33,566 nucleotides of DNA from Rhodobacteraceae bacterium HLUCCA12 (GCA_001314715.1 LJSV01000027.1:1-33566); one strand, 5' to 3'. Positions 1 to 11,890 are shown, counted from the first letter of the stretch. Made by a program: numbers and translations. The notes: generated from the letters alone by a model not told the origin.

Positions 1-536
1 CCTGCCCGAGATCATCCAAGGGGTTGAGTTCCGCGACGGGCTCCGCCAACGTCAAGCTGCCGCCTGATCAGGCGTCACCAACTTCTGCGCATATCTCGGT
101 TCCGTTGCAGTATGTGATCAATGATGGCGACTTCCTGTTTTCATGGTCAGGCAGCTTGCTCGCGAAGTTCTGGACCGGTGGCGAGGGCGCGCTGAACCAG
201 CACCTTTTCAAGGTCACCTCAGATGGCTACCCGGCGTGGTTCTTCAGCGAGTGGGTGCAGCATCACCTCGAAGAGTTCCAGATCATCGCGGCCTCGAAGG
301 CAACCACGATGGGCCACATCCAGCGGGGTCACCTGAAAGCCGCCATGACGATATGCCCCCCGGACAATACCATCACTAGGCTTGGCGAGGTCGTCGCACC
401 CCTGATCGACAGGATCGTCCGAAATGAACTTGAATCCCGCACACTCGCCCAGACCCGCGAACTCCTCCTGCCGCGCCTGATGTCGGGCGAGTTGCGCGTG
501 GCCGAGGCCAACCAACTGGCGGAGATGGCGCTGTGA
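1..536 (+). CDS. hsdS: Type I restriction-modification specificity subunit HsdS, C-terminal part (cut by window edge)
   Basis: HsdS recognises the DNA target of a type I restriction-modification complex and bridges HsdM and HsdR. The visible protein contains the end of a target-recognition domain with the typical block 'VINDGDFLFSWSGSL' followed by 'GALNQHLFKV', a conserved 'SKATTMGHI' stretch, and a closing helix with 'LLLPRLMSGELRV', the usual end of the conserved helical spacer. The stop is at 534-536. The gene begins upstream of the window. The first about 14 codons look more HsdS-like in frame 2 (protein LPEIIQGVEFRDG) than in frame 3, which carries the rest, so a one-base insertion near base 41-44 is possible. 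HsdM is not in the window. It is followed by a NYN gene and hsdR on the same strand. Confidence 0.85.
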   Translation, partial: CPRSSKGLSSATGSANVKLPPDQASPTSAHISVPLQYVINDGDFLFSWSGSLLAKFWTGGEGALNQHLFKVTSDGYPAWFFSEWVQHHLEEFQIIAASKATTMGHIQRGHLKAAMTICPPDNTITRLGEVVAPLIDRIVRNELESRTLAQTRELLLPRLMSGELRVAEANQLAEMAL

Positions 537-584
537 CCAAAGAGACTCACACAGCGATGTGTTGCGTTTTTCGAAATCGGACTC

Positions 585-615
585 TTGACGTGGAGGACGG
601 ATTGTCCACTTATAT
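585..615 (+). promoter_or_regulatory. Possible promoter for the NYN-hsdR pair
   Basis: The 157-base gap after hsdS holds TTGACG at 585-590 and an AT-rich TTATAT at 610-615, a 19-base spacing (18 if CTTATA is used). It lies about 80 bases before the NYN start codon. The spacing is slightly long, so this is a weak, sequence-only call. It would let the NYN protein and HsdR be expressed separately from hsdM/hsdS. Confidence 0.3.
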
Positions 616-693
616 GTTCATATCTCCCTCGGTGCTTCGGTGCCGGGGCGCGCGGCGGCCCCTGTGGCCGCTGCTGCTTTTTCGGGGGTTCGC

Positions 694-1320
694 ATGAGAA
701 CCCATGTCTACGTCGACGGCTACAACCTCTACTACGGTTGCCTCAAGCGGACACCGCACAAGTGGTTGAACCTGCACGCACTTTGCACCGCTCTTATGCC
801 GCGGAACGACATCCGGGCGATACGATATTTCACCGCTCAGGTCAGCGGCACCCCGCATGACCCCGATCAGCCCACCCGCCAGCAGACCTATTTCCGCGCC
901 CTCCGCACGCTGCCGCAGGTTAGTATCCACCTCGGCCATTTCCTGACGCACGAGGTGACGATGCCCGATGCCGCGGACTGGCAGGGCGGACGGTTCACCC
1001 CACGCCGCGTGATGAAGACCGAGGAGAAAGGGTCCGACGTCAACATCGCTACGCATCTGCTGGTCGATGCCTTCGATGACGCTTTCGATGTGGCCGTGAT
1101 CATCAGCAACGACAGCGACTTGAAAGAGCCGATCTCGGTCGTCCGACGCAGGTTTGGCAAGACCATCGGCATACTCAATCCTCAGGCCAGGGTCAGCAGA
1201 GCCCTGCAACCGCTGGCGCATTTCATCAAGCCTATCCGGCCCGGCGCCTTGGCAAACGCACAATTTCCCGCAGTGATGACGGATGGACAGGGTCGGTTTC
1301 ACAAGCCGCCTCGGTGGTGA
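694..1320 (+). CDS. NYN-domain (PIN-like) putative ribonuclease inside the type I R-M locus
   Basis: A 208-aa protein beginning '[15 protein letters not shown]', the signature start of NYN/LabA-type PIN-fold domains, which are known or predicted metal-dependent RNases. Candidate metal-binding acidic residues are D8 (VDGYN), D115 (KGSDVN) and D140/D142 (SNDSDL), in the expected order and spacing. The open frame continues 18 codons upstream, but the ATG at 694 is preferred because a G-rich Shine-Dalgarno-like run (684-689) precedes it and the NYN core begins at once. It lies between hsdS and hsdR, 16 bases before hsdR, so it probably belongs to that operon. The natural substrate is not deducible. 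An RNA-cleaving accessory to the R-M system is inference. Confidence 0.85.
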   Translation: MRTHVYVDGYNLYYGCLKRTPHKWLNLHALCTALMPRNDIRAIRYFTAQVSGTPHDPDQPTRQQTYFRALRTLPQVSIHLGHFLTHEVTMPDAADWQGGRFTPRRVMKTEEKGSDVNIATHLLVDAFDDAFDVAVIISNDSDLKEPISVVRRRFGKTIGILNPQARVSRALQPLAHFIKPIRPGALANAQFPAVMTDGQGRFHKPPRW

Positions 1321-1336
1321 TCAGAAAGAGGTGGGC

Positions 1337-4468
<3,132 letters not shown>

Positions 4469-4648
4469 TGAAAGTCGCGAACCCAATGGGCGGATTTCGG
4501 AAGTTCGCTGCTGGCGCTTGCGAAAAGCGTGAGTTCAGACTTTGTTCGGGCTGATGAAGACACCAATCTACAGGCTTTAGCGTGCTTCGGTCCGCTTGTT
4601 GGCGCTAAAGTAGATCGTTTAGAATGAGGTATCGATTGGAGGTTGCGC

Positions 4649-7535
4649 ATGTTGGAAAGTGGCTCGCAGTGGCGGCGTTGGGACCTCCACATTCACACGC
4701 CGGACACGGCGCTGAACGACCAGTTCGGCGACTGGGATGAGTATCTGGCTGCCATAGAAGCGCAGACCGACGTCCGGGTAATCGGTATTACTGACTACTT
4801 CTCGATTGCCAACTACAGCAGGCTCAAGGCGTACCAAGAGGCCGGTCGCATCCCGGAGATCGACCTCCTGATACCCAATATCGAGTTCAGAATCTCTCCG
4901 CCAAACGACCGGGCGAGGGCTGTGAACATCCACCTGCTTGTCAGCCCCGATGATCCCAACCATGAAGCGGAGATCAACAACGCCTTGGGTCGGTTGACCT
5001 GGACCTACAATAACCGGAACTATTCTTGCCTGCCGGACCAGCTTCGCGCCTTTGGTCGTGCCTTTGATGACACCGCCGGAAACGACCGCGCGGCGATGCG
5101 TGTTGGCGCGACACAGTTCAAACCGGATTTCAGCGCACTGCGTGACTGGTTCCAAAGAGAACACTGGTTGCAGCAGAACGCCATAGTGGCCGTCTCCGCG
5201 GGCACCGATGGACTGTCGGGTTTCCTGAACGACGGCGGATGGGCCGGACATCGCGAAGAGATAGCGCGCTTTAGCCGGATGCTCTTCTCGGGCAGGCCCG
5301 GCGAGCGCGACTTCTGGCTAGGGAAGCGCAGTCCTGATGACCTGGAGGCAATAAAGCGTCTAGGAGGCTTCAAGCCTTGCATTCACGGGTCCGACGCGCA
5401 CGACATCGCTCATTTGTTTCGCCCCGATGAGGACCGGTTTTGCTGGATTAAAGCGGACACCACCTTTGAGGGACTTCGGCAGCTAATCTACGAGCCCGAG
5501 GACAGGGTCTACATCGGCCCGACCCCGCCGGTGTTGTATGATGAAGCCCGCGTTATCCGCGCGATCACGCTTTCCAATTCCGACGGGTGGTTCGATGACA
5601 TCGAAATCCCGCTGAATGCGGCACTTGTATCCATCATCGGACAGAAGGGCTCGGGTAAGTCAGCCCTGGCCGAACTGACCGCCTGCGCTGCCGGTAGCTG
5701 GGCGTCGAATGAATCAGGGAGTTTCATGCGGCGCGCGGGCGCGCACCTCCAGGGCATGAAAGTTGAACTCCTGTGGGGCGACGGTGAACGAAGCGCCGTG
5801 GGTATCGGTGATGACCCGCCGGATGACGGGCACGTCCGCTACCTCTCGCAGAAGTTCGTGGAGCGCCTCTGTTCCGATGATCATATTGGCGACGAACTGG
5901 TTCGCGAGATCGAGGCTGTCGTCTTTTCCTACCTCGATCCTTCGGACACGCTCAACGCATCCAGCTTTGACGAACTTCGCGCCCTCAGCACTGAGGGCAT
6001 ACGCGCAGAAGGCGACCGACTGCGCGAAGAAATCCAGCGCCTGACTGCCGAAGAGTGCGCCCTGCGCGACAACGCTGCCAAGCTTGGCGAGAAGAATGCG
6101 CGCATTAGGTCCCTGACTGAAGAGAAGGACGGACTTGCCAAACAGCTTCCCAAGCCTGCCACTGACGAGGAGGCAAAGCACCAGGCAGATTTGCAGGCCA
6201 AGCCGGCTGGCATTGGCTGCCGCCCAGCAAGCGGCTGGAGCGGATAAGCAAAAGCTTCAGAAGATCAATGACATCAGGACCAAGGTCACCGCGTTTAGAG
6301 CGCAGATGGGGAGGTTCGCCACAGAGATCGACACGCTTCTCGCCGAGGCAGCTATTCCCGAAGATGAGCGTGGGCCTTTCCATCCTGCTTTTCCTGCCGA
6401 TACAGCACCGCCCTTGGCTCGCCGCGAGACGGAACTGAATACCGCGATTTCACAGCGTCTTGGCGCTACAGACAACCCCGCCGGAAACACGATCCGGTGG
6501 TTGCAGCAGCAGATAGCCGCCCTGGAAAAGCAGGAAACCGCTGACAAGGCGCGTCAGGAGAGGATCAGGACGATTCAGGCCCGTTTGGCCGCTATCGATA
6601 CAGAACTGGAGCGCATCAATAGCGAGATCGCCCAGATCGAAGGACCTCAGAAGGAGCGCCGGAAGGTAATTCGCGACGAGCGTGTTGCTGCGTATGTCGG
6701 CTACTTTGACAATCTCAAGCTTGAGCAAGAGACGTTGGCAACGCTTTATGCACCCGTTTCCGCGCGACTTACAGGTGACGCAGCGACGGAGCAGGAACAG
6801 GACCTTGAGTTCTCGATACGGTGGGTAGCCGATATAAAGCAGTGGGTCGAGCGAGGTAGCGTCCTGTTTGACCAGAGAAAGGCCATCCCCTACGGCACTC
6901 TGGAAGGGATCGAGGAAGCGACAAGCCGCATCCTTGCCCCCGCCTGGACGTCAGGCGACTCCGATCAGATCGCGCCGGCAATGGAGGAGTTTCTCGCGGA
7001 GTTCCGAAAACTGCCGCCTGCAAAGTATATGCGGGCAGGCGTCACCGTTCAGGACATTTTCGACTGGCTCTACGAGGTCGAGCACGTACGACTCAGCTAT
7101 GGCATCAAATACAACGGCACCGACTTGGAAAAGCTATCACCCGGCACCAAGGGCATTGTCCTTCTGATCCTGTATCTCGGCATGGATGTGAAGGACACGC
7201 GTCCGTTGATTGTCGATCAGCCGGACGAGAACCTCGACAACGAGTCGATCTACGCCCTGCTCACCTCGTACTTTAGGTCAGCAAAGAAGCGGCGTCAGAT
7301 CATCCTTATTACGCACAATCCGAACCTCGTCGTGAACGCGGATTCAGAGCAGGTCATTGTCGCCACTGCGGAACGGCGCGAGAACGGCATGCCTCACATC
7401 AGCTACAGCGCGGGCTCGCTGGAGAACAATACTCCCGAGGGCCACGGCATCAAGCAGCGGGTATGCCGTATCCTTGAAGGCGGCTCTGACGCGTTCCGGA
7501 AAAGGGAGATACGCTATTCCCTAGTGAAAGCTTAG
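4649..7535 (+). pseudogene. PHP-domain plus SMC/ABC-like ATPase (TrlF-like), interrupted by a one-base frameshift
   Basis: The two halves together make one protein of about 960 aa. The N-terminal half has a PHP metal-hydrolase domain: H14/H16 (WDLHIHTP), D49 (GITDYF), E79, H95 and D249-A-H251 (HGSDAHD). It then has an ATPase Walker A GQKGSGKS (331-338) and a coiled coil. The frame leaves its partner near base 6195-6215 and stops at 6247. The +1 frame continues the coiled coil (LALAAAQQAAGADKQKLQK) and supplies Walker B/D-loop 'LIVDQPDENLDN' (about 7207-7240) and the H-loop 'ILITHNPNL' (about 7300-7330), as in split SMC/Rad50-type ATPases. Start 4649 has GGAGG at 4638-4642. It sits 180 bases after hsdR, which suggests a defence role. 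The break could be real decay, sequencing error or, less likely, programmed. Confidence 0.85.
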
Positions 7536-7826
7536 CAATCTCCCCAACCGCGAACTGAGCGTAATTGCCATGATCGCGCAAACAGGACTACTACATCTCT
7601 TGAACTTCGCTGTGTTTCGTTAGCGCGATGTCCACCTGCAGCGGGCGGAGGCATCCTGCCCCCTTCGATGGATCGCGGTTGAGCGCTTTCACTTCGGCGA
7701 TGAATGGCCGTTTCGGACCGGATGCGTCATCCCCCTCCCATGGTTCCTCCCGGGCGCGATCCGTATACGGGGGGGCTGAGCGCGCAAGTCTTCTAGCATC
7801 TGGCCTTTTCACCGGGGAAGCCACCT

Positions 7827-7933
7827 GGAATCCACCCTTGCGGCCTTGTCGGAAATTCCGACTCAATATCAGAACCTTACGAGATCATCGCCTTGGCCGA
7901 GGTGGATTCCGCCTGGAATCCAGGGAATCCACC
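7827..7933. repeat. Repeated and inverted GGAATCCACC element
   Basis: GGAATCCACC occurs at 7827-7836 and 7924-7933, and its exact reverse complement GGTGGATTCC at 7901-7910. The last two form a 10-bp inverted repeat around 7911-7923, which itself holds the near-palindrome CTGGAATCCAG (7912-7922). A diverged TGATTCCAC lies near 8002-8010. This clustering suggests a protein-binding site or recombination site at the edge of the phage region. Function is unknown. Confidence 0.55.
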
Positions 7934-8072
7934 CAGCGACCGCCACTGGCCACGGAAGCCAACTCGGGAAGCCGCCGTCGGACCATATCTGCAGAACATG
8001 TTGATTCCACGCATAAAAATGGATTGACATTTCTAGCCCCCTTGACGTACCACTTGATCATCGAAGAATTGC

Positions 8073-8104
8073 GCCCGCGGGAAACCCCGCGCGGGGGCTT
8101 TCGT
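8073..8104 (+). terminator. GC-rich hairpin followed by T-rich tract
   Basis: CGCGGG (8076-8081) pairs with CCCGCG (8086-8091) around a short A-rich loop. An alternative 12-base palindrome CCCCGCGCGGGG spans 8085-8096. A CTTTCGTTTT tract follows from 8098. This looks like an intrinsic terminator upstream of the methyltransferase. The alternative folds could also act as an attenuator or antitermination site. Confidence 0.5.
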
Positions 8105-8195
8105 TTTCCCGACATCGTGAATCCTGTTCAGCTGCCAGCCATCCTGGCCGCGCGGACGCGTCGGTCCGTCCTGCTCCATCTCCGAAAGACACCCC

Positions 8196-9455
8196 ATGGA
8201 CCTCGTCTTCGCGCCGAGCCAGATCGAAACCTGGCCGATCGACCGGCTGCGCCCCTACGCCCGCAATGCCAAGATGCATGGCGACGACCAGGTGGCGAAG
8301 ATCGCCGCGAGTATGGCCAAGTTCGGCTGGACCGTGCCCTGCATGGTCGCTGATGATGGCGAGCTGATCGCAGGCCATGGCCGGGTGCTGGCGGCCACCA
8401 TGCTGGGACTGAAGGACGTGCCGGTCATTCGGTTGGCGCACCTGGACGAAGCGGAGCGCCGGGCCTATCGCATCGCCGACAACAAGCTCACCGAGCTCGG
8501 CGAATGGGACGAGGCGCTGCTGCGCGACGAGATCGCGGGGCTGTTGGCCGAGGACTTCGACCTGTCGCTGCTCGGGATCAGCGATGATGATCTGGATGCG
8601 CTTCTGCAGGATCCCGGGTCGCTGGGCGAGGATGGCCCTGTCGAGGGCGAGGACGATGTTCCGGACCCGCCGGTCACGCCGGTGTCGGTGCCGGGCGACC
8701 TTTGGCAGCTGGGCGCGCACCGGTTGATCTGCGGCGATAGCACCGCAGCCGACGTGGTCGGGCGGCTGCTGGGCGATGTACGCCCACTGCTGATGGTGAC
8801 CGACCCGCCCTATGGCGTGGAGTACGACCCAAGCTGGCGCAACCAGGCTGGGGCTGCGAAGACAAAACGCACCGGCAAGGTGCTGAATGATGACCGCGCC
8901 GACTGGCGCGAGGCCTGGGCGCTGTTTCCGGGCGACGTCGCTTATGTCTGGCATGGGGCGCTGCATGCAGCCACTGTGGCCGACAGTCTCGTGGCTGCGG
9001 GTTTTGCCATCCGGTCGCAGATCATCTGGGCGAAGGACCGGCTGGTCCTCAGCCGCGGCGATTACCACTGGCAGCACGAACCCTGCTGGTATGCGGTGCG
9101 CGCCAAGGGCAAGGGCCATTGGGCCGGGGATCGGAAACAGACCACGCTCTGGCAGATCGCCAACCGCGCTCAGGACGCCGACACGGTCCATGGCACGCAG
9201 AAGCCGGTGGAATGCATGCGGCGGCCGATCCTGAACAATTCCAGCCCCGGGCAAGCGATCTATGAACCCTTCATGGGATCCGGCACCACGCTGATAGCGG
9301 CCGAAACCACTGGCAGGGTTTGCTTCGGCGTCGAGCTGAACCCCGCCTATGTCGACGTCGCCATCGAGCGGTGGCAGGCATTTACGGGGACGGAGTCGGT
9401 GCTGTTGGAAACCGGTGAAAGTTTCGCGAACCTGAAAGCGAAGCGGTGCGGATGA
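8196..9455 (+). CDS. ParB-like nuclease domain fused to DNA adenine/cytosine-N4 methyltransferase
   Basis: A 419-aa phage-type modification methylase. Residues about 10-115 form a ParB/Srx-like domain with the GHGR motif (60-63). After an acidic linker (about 130-160), the methyltransferase domain has the catalytic DPPY (203-206) and the SAM-binding FMGSGTT (359-365). The catalytic motif before the SAM motif is the beta-class order of N6-adenine/N4-cytosine enzymes. No restriction partner is adjacent, so self-protection of phage DNA or regulation is likely. The ribosome site is weak (GAAAG). The next gene starts inside its stop codon (ATGA), so the two are co-translated. Target sequence cannot be read from the protein. 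Confidence 0.93.
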   Translation: MDLVFAPSQIETWPIDRLRPYARNAKMHGDDQVAKIAASMAKFGWTVPCMVADDGELIAGHGRVLAATMLGLKDVPVIRLAHLDEAERRAYRIADNKLTELGEWDEALLRDEIAGLLAEDFDLSLLGISDDDLDALLQDPGSLGEDGPVEGEDDVPDPPVTPVSVPGDLWQLGAHRLICGDSTAADVVGRLLGDVRPLLMVTDPPYGVEYDPSWRNQAGAAKTKRTGKVLNDDRADWREAWALFPGDVAYVWHGALHAATVADSLVAAGFAIRSQIIWAKDRLVLSRGDYHWQHEPCWYAVRAKGKGHWAGDRKQTTLWQIANRAQDADTVHGTQKPVECMRRPILNNSSPGQAIYEPFMGSGTTLIAAETTGRVCFGVELNPAYVDVAIERWQAFTGTESVLLETGESFANLKAKRCG

Positions 9456-9724
9456 CCCAGTCCCGATGCATGTCGCTGGTCGAGGCCTTCACCAATGTCA
9501 TCGTGGGCTACGCACTGGCCGTCGCGACACAGATTGCGGTGTTTCCGTGGTTTGGCCTGCACGCGAACCTCAGCCTGAACCTCGCCCTTGGCGCAGTCTT
9601 CACCGGAACATCACTCGTCCGAAGCTATGCCCTGCGCCGACTGTTCGAGATGATCAAGGCACAATATGGAATGGGTCGGCTTTGCGGACATTGCGGAAAC
9701 GCACGGGACAGGCGCCGAGAATGA
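9452..9724 (+). CDS. DUF7220-like small membrane protein
   Basis: A 90-aa protein with two hydrophobic segments, about residues 10-33 (FTNVIVGYALAVATQIAVF) and 38-60 (LSLNLALGAVFTGTSL), then a basic 'RSYALRRLFE' motif. Similar small proteins follow ParB-methyltransferases in Rhodobacteraceae prophages and are catalogued, from memory, as DUF7220. The ATG overlaps the methyltransferase stop by two bases. It is probably in the inner membrane; its role is unknown. Confidence 0.8.
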   Translation: MTQSRCMSLVEAFTNVIVGYALAVATQIAVFPWFGLHANLSLNLALGAVFTGTSLVRSYALRRLFEMIKAQYGMGRLCGHCGNARDRRRE

Positions 9725-9729
9725 GCACG

Positions 9730-9755
9730 ACCGGGCATGAACGTTCCTGCCCGGT
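9730..9755. terminator. Hairpin between convergent genes
   Basis: ACCGGGCA (9730-9737) pairs perfectly with TGCCCGGT (9748-9755), an 8-bp stem with a 10-base loop. It lies in the 38 bases between the stop of the DUF7220 gene and the stop of the convergent acetyltransferase gene, where a bidirectional terminator is expected. There is no long T run, so the call is structural. Confidence 0.55.
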
Positions 9756-9762
9756 TCGCTGC

Positions 9763-10215
9763 TCAGGCTTTGAAGTGCAACGCTGCATTCTCGAACGGAT
9801 AGCCGAAATCGTCCACATCGCGCCGTGACACCTCCTTGAAACCAAGGGAGGCATAGAAACGGACGGCCTGTTTGTTTTGAGTGTAAACTTCCAGCGAAAG
9901 CTCACCCTTCCGTTTCAGGGCATGCGCTATCAACTTGCGCCCCGCCCCTATTCCCTGCCGGTTCGGAACGATGAAAATTCCGCCAATATGTGTGTCCAGC
10001 AGGCTTATGAAGCCGATAGCTTCGCCCATATGGCAGGCGACCCACGTCTCAGCTTTCGGAAGGTACTCTTCCTCGATCAGTCGGCGCTGCTCTAAAAGCC
10101 TCGGCTCACCAATGAATGGATGCGCTTTCAAGGACGCGTCAAGCCAGATGCCCGATAGTTTCCTGGTGTCCGTTGCCGCGTCAAACGGCCGGATTTCAAC
10201 AACCTGGTTTTTCAT
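9763..10215 (-). CDS. GNAT-family N-acetyltransferase (YjaB-like), cargo gene
   Basis: A 150-aa single GNAT domain: beta1 'VEIRPFDAATD', a helix pair with 'LDASLKAHPFIG', then the acetyl-CoA loop NRQGIGAGRKLIAHAL and the C-terminal 'LEVYTQNKQAVRFYASLGF'. These features fit the YjaB-type acetyltransferases. The start at 10215 is chosen over upstream in-frame codons because GGAG lies 7 bases before it and the fold begins right there. It faces the phage genes tail-to-tail, so it is likely cargo with its own promoter. The acetyl acceptor is unknown. Confidence 0.88.
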   Translation of the reverse strand: MKNQVVEIRPFDAATDTRKLSGIWLDASLKAHPFIGEPRLLEQRRLIEEEYLPKAETWVACHMGEAIGFISLLDTHIGGIFIVPNRQGIGAGRKLIAHALKRKGELSLEVYTQNKQAVRFYASLGFKEVSRRDVDDFGYPFENAALHFKA

Positions 10216-10624
10216 GAGAACTCCACAGAAATCATGCAAAAAGGATCGGCACGCCAAGTGCCAGACGATGCCGCTGAATGCGGGTCAATCAAAGCCTCTG
10301 TGCATAAATCTCCTTCTGTGGTTCCTTCGCAGATAGGTCACAAGCCCGAGATCGTCAATCTTCGATATAGACTCCACGCACAGGGCGTCGATGCAAACCT
10401 CAGGCGTTTTGCCTCGTGCGATATGCATCGTATTTGTCGCATTCGACTGGCGAAGAAGCGGAACCATGCAGACGTTGATGCACAGGCGAGCGTCCGGTAA
10501 CGTGGTCGGCGTTGCCTCCGACGTGTCAGTTCGATCGCCGTGGAATGCCTTTGGCTCCAGTGCGGGAAGTGGAAGACACCGACCTGCTTTGGCGCTTTCT
10601 TGATCGGGCGGAGTATATGAAGCT
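10216..10624. other. 409-base stretch without a convincing gene
   Basis: It lies between the divergently placed acetyltransferase and DUF6653 genes. Short open frames exist on both strands, but none has a ribosome site or recognisable protein. It presumably holds the two promoters. It may contain remnants of genes lost when this cargo was acquired. Confidence 0.5.
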
Positions 10625-11128
10625 ATGAACTCTCTGAGCAAGGCCGCCCAGCGAATCATGGCCATGGATGATGAGGTCTGGGCTCGCCACGCAAACCCCT
10701 TGAGCGGCTGGTCCCGCGTGTCGATCCTGCCCTTGCTTGCCGTCGCCATCTGGAGTCGGGTCTGGATCGGTTGGTGGGCCCTGGTTCCCGTGAGCGCGGT
10801 TCTGATGTGGACCTGGTTGAATCCGCGCCTGTTTCCGTCCCCGCCGTCGATCGACAACTGGATGTCGAAAGGTGTCCTGGGCGAGCGTATCTGGCTGTCG
10901 CGCGGCAAGGATGGCGAACTCGCGCACCATGCCCCGATAATCCGTGCCCTGACGATCTCGACCTCTGCGGGCACTGTGTTGCTGTTCACCGGGCTGGCGC
11001 TGTTGAACCTTTTCCTGACAACGACTGGCCTCGCCGTCGCCATGCTGTCAAAGCTGTGGATCCTGGACAGGATGGTCTGGATCTACTCGGAGGTCGGTGA
11101 CCAACCGGCGCCTGAAGTCCCGATTTGA
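10625..11128 (+). CDS. DUF6653-like membrane protein, cargo gene
   Basis: A 167-aa protein with about four hydrophobic segments in two pairs: residues about 33-64 (tryptophan-rich, IWSRVWIGWWALVPV) and about 108-148. Between them lies 'DNWMSKGVLGERIWL'. The pattern (MAMDDEVWARHANP near the start, then the tryptophan-rich core) matches what I recall as DUF6653, an uncharacterised family of bacterial inner-membrane proteins. GGAG lies about 10 bases before the ATG. It is not a known phage structural gene and probably came with the neighbouring acetyltransferase. It ends 22 bases from the convergent DUF3489 gene. Confidence 0.8.
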   Translation: MNSLSKAAQRIMAMDDEVWARHANPLSGWSRVSILPLLAVAIWSRVWIGWWALVPVSAVLMWTWLNPRLFPSPPSIDNWMSKGVLGERIWLSRGKDGELAHHAPIIRALTISTSAGTVLLFTGLALLNLFLTTTGLAVAMLSKLWILDRMVWIYSEVGDQPAPEVPI

Positions 11129-11150
11129 CCCCGAAGGGCTTCTTGCGTCG

Positions 11151-11714
11151 TCACCCGATCCGATACACCGATCCCCGACCCTCTTCCTTCGCCGAGGTAA
11201 CAGGCAAGCCCAGCTTCTTCTTCAGCGCACCCGAGATCATGCCCCTCGCGGTATGCGCCTGCCACGACGTCGCCTCGACAATTTCGGCAATGGACGCCCC
11301 CTCGGGCCGCTGAAGGAGCGCGATGATCTGCGCCTGCTTGGTGCCGGCGCGGAGGGCCACGCGCTTCGGGGCTTCGGGCGCATCGGTCGCGGCCGTTTGC
11401 GCGCCCGGCTTCGCCCTCGCCCTGCGCGCGCAGGTGACCGCGCTGGCCACCATCGGCTCGATCCCGATGGCTTCCAGCCCGGCTTCGGTGGCGATCAGCG
11501 TGGTCCCAAATCCGTCTCCGGTCTCGCGCCACAGCGGCTCGCCCTTGCGGATGTCGGCCTCGACCTCTTCGAGCCACCCCCGGTCAATCATCTTGCTCAC
11601 GGTCATCTTCGCAGCAGCGCCATGCAGCCCGTCGGGCAGCGGCATGGCCAGATTGCCGGGGCGGGTGGCCGCGCGGTTGAGGATGATGGTCTGGGTGTCG
11701 GTGAGTTTGGGCAT
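11151..11714 (-). CDS. DUF3489 domain protein (winged-helix-like)
   Basis: A 187-aa protein with two helix-turn-helix-like parts. The N-terminal part is residues 1-75 (LTDTQTIILNRAATRP, KMIDRGWLEE). The C-terminal DUF3489 part is residues about 122-187 (TKQAQIIALLQRPEGASIAEI, TSWQAHTARGMISGALKKKLG). An Ala/Arg/Pro-rich linker joins them. The C-terminal block resembles resolvase-associated DNA-binding modules, so DNA binding is likely but the target is unknown. GGAGA lies 7 bases before the ATG. In related prophages this gene is often followed by a DUF2924 gene and a serine recombinase (recalled, not checked). Here DUF6653 follows instead. Confidence 0.9.
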   Translation of the reverse strand: MPKLTDTQTIILNRAATRPGNLAMPLPDGLHGAAAKMTVSKMIDRGWLEEVEADIRKGEPLWRETGDGFGTTLIATEAGLEAIGIEPMVASAVTCARRARAKPGAQTAATDAPEAPKRVALRAGTKQAQIIALLQRPEGASIAEIVEATSWQAHTARGMISGALKKKLGLPVTSAKEEGRGSVYRIG

Positions 11715-11768
11715 CTGAGCGTCTCCTGTTTTGGACCGCGAGCATCGCTAGTCCCCTACGACCCCAGG

Positions 11769-11784
11769 CCCGCCCTGCGGCGGG
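11769..11784. other. Short GC-rich hairpin between minus-strand genes
   Basis: CCCGCC (11769-11774) pairs with GGCGGG (11779-11784) around a 4-base loop. It lies in the untranslated gap upstream of the DUF3489 gene and downstream of the small minus-strand genes. It could act as a partial terminator or mRNA-stability element. There is no T run on the minus strand. Confidence 0.3.
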
Positions 11785-11804
11785 TTGGGCGGCGCGGCTT
11801 GATG

Positions 11805-11888
11805 TCATTCGGCGCATTCGCCTTCTCTGAAGGCGACGCACGAGACCTTGCGGTGCCGGCCGCGGTCGAGGTTGCTCGTTTTGGACAT
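11805..11888 (-). CDS. Possible 27-aa mini-protein
   Basis: ATG at 11888, two bases after the stop of the 52-aa gene, reads 27 codons of a basic, cysteine-containing peptide (MSKTSNLDRGRHRKVSCVAF...). It has no recognisable family and no separate ribosome site, so any expression would depend on translational coupling. It may simply be untranslated spacer. Confidence 0.2.
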   Translation of the reverse strand: MSKTSNLDRGRHRKVSCVAFREGECAE

Positions 11889-11890
11889 CC

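Larger units (their letters stand above)
7536..8195. other. 660-base gene-free boundary between the defence locus and phage genes
   Basis: No convincing gene. Open frames here lack ribosome sites and recognisable protein. The stretch holds repeated GGAATCCACC-type elements (7827-7933) and a GC-rich hairpin (8073-8098); each is listed separately. TTGACA at 8024-8029 is a perfect -35 box, but the 17-base-spaced hexamer GTACCA is a poor -10. No tRNA or clear attachment-site duplication is visible. Confidence 0.6.

Noticed and set aside
7591-7866. 91-aa minus-strand frame as a possible integrase remnant
   Set aside because: Only a TTG start, no conserved integrase residues (R...HxxR...Y), and no ribosome site.
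7628-8353. 241-aa plus-strand frame through the boundary region into the methyltransferase
   Set aside because: Non-ATG start, no ribosome site, low-complexity product; it runs through the hairpin and overlaps the methyltransferase in another frame.
10285-11043. 252-aa minus-strand frame opposite DUF6653
   Set aside because: Mostly antisense to the membrane protein gene; its C-terminal 60 residues in the gap have no ribosome site or recognisable motif.
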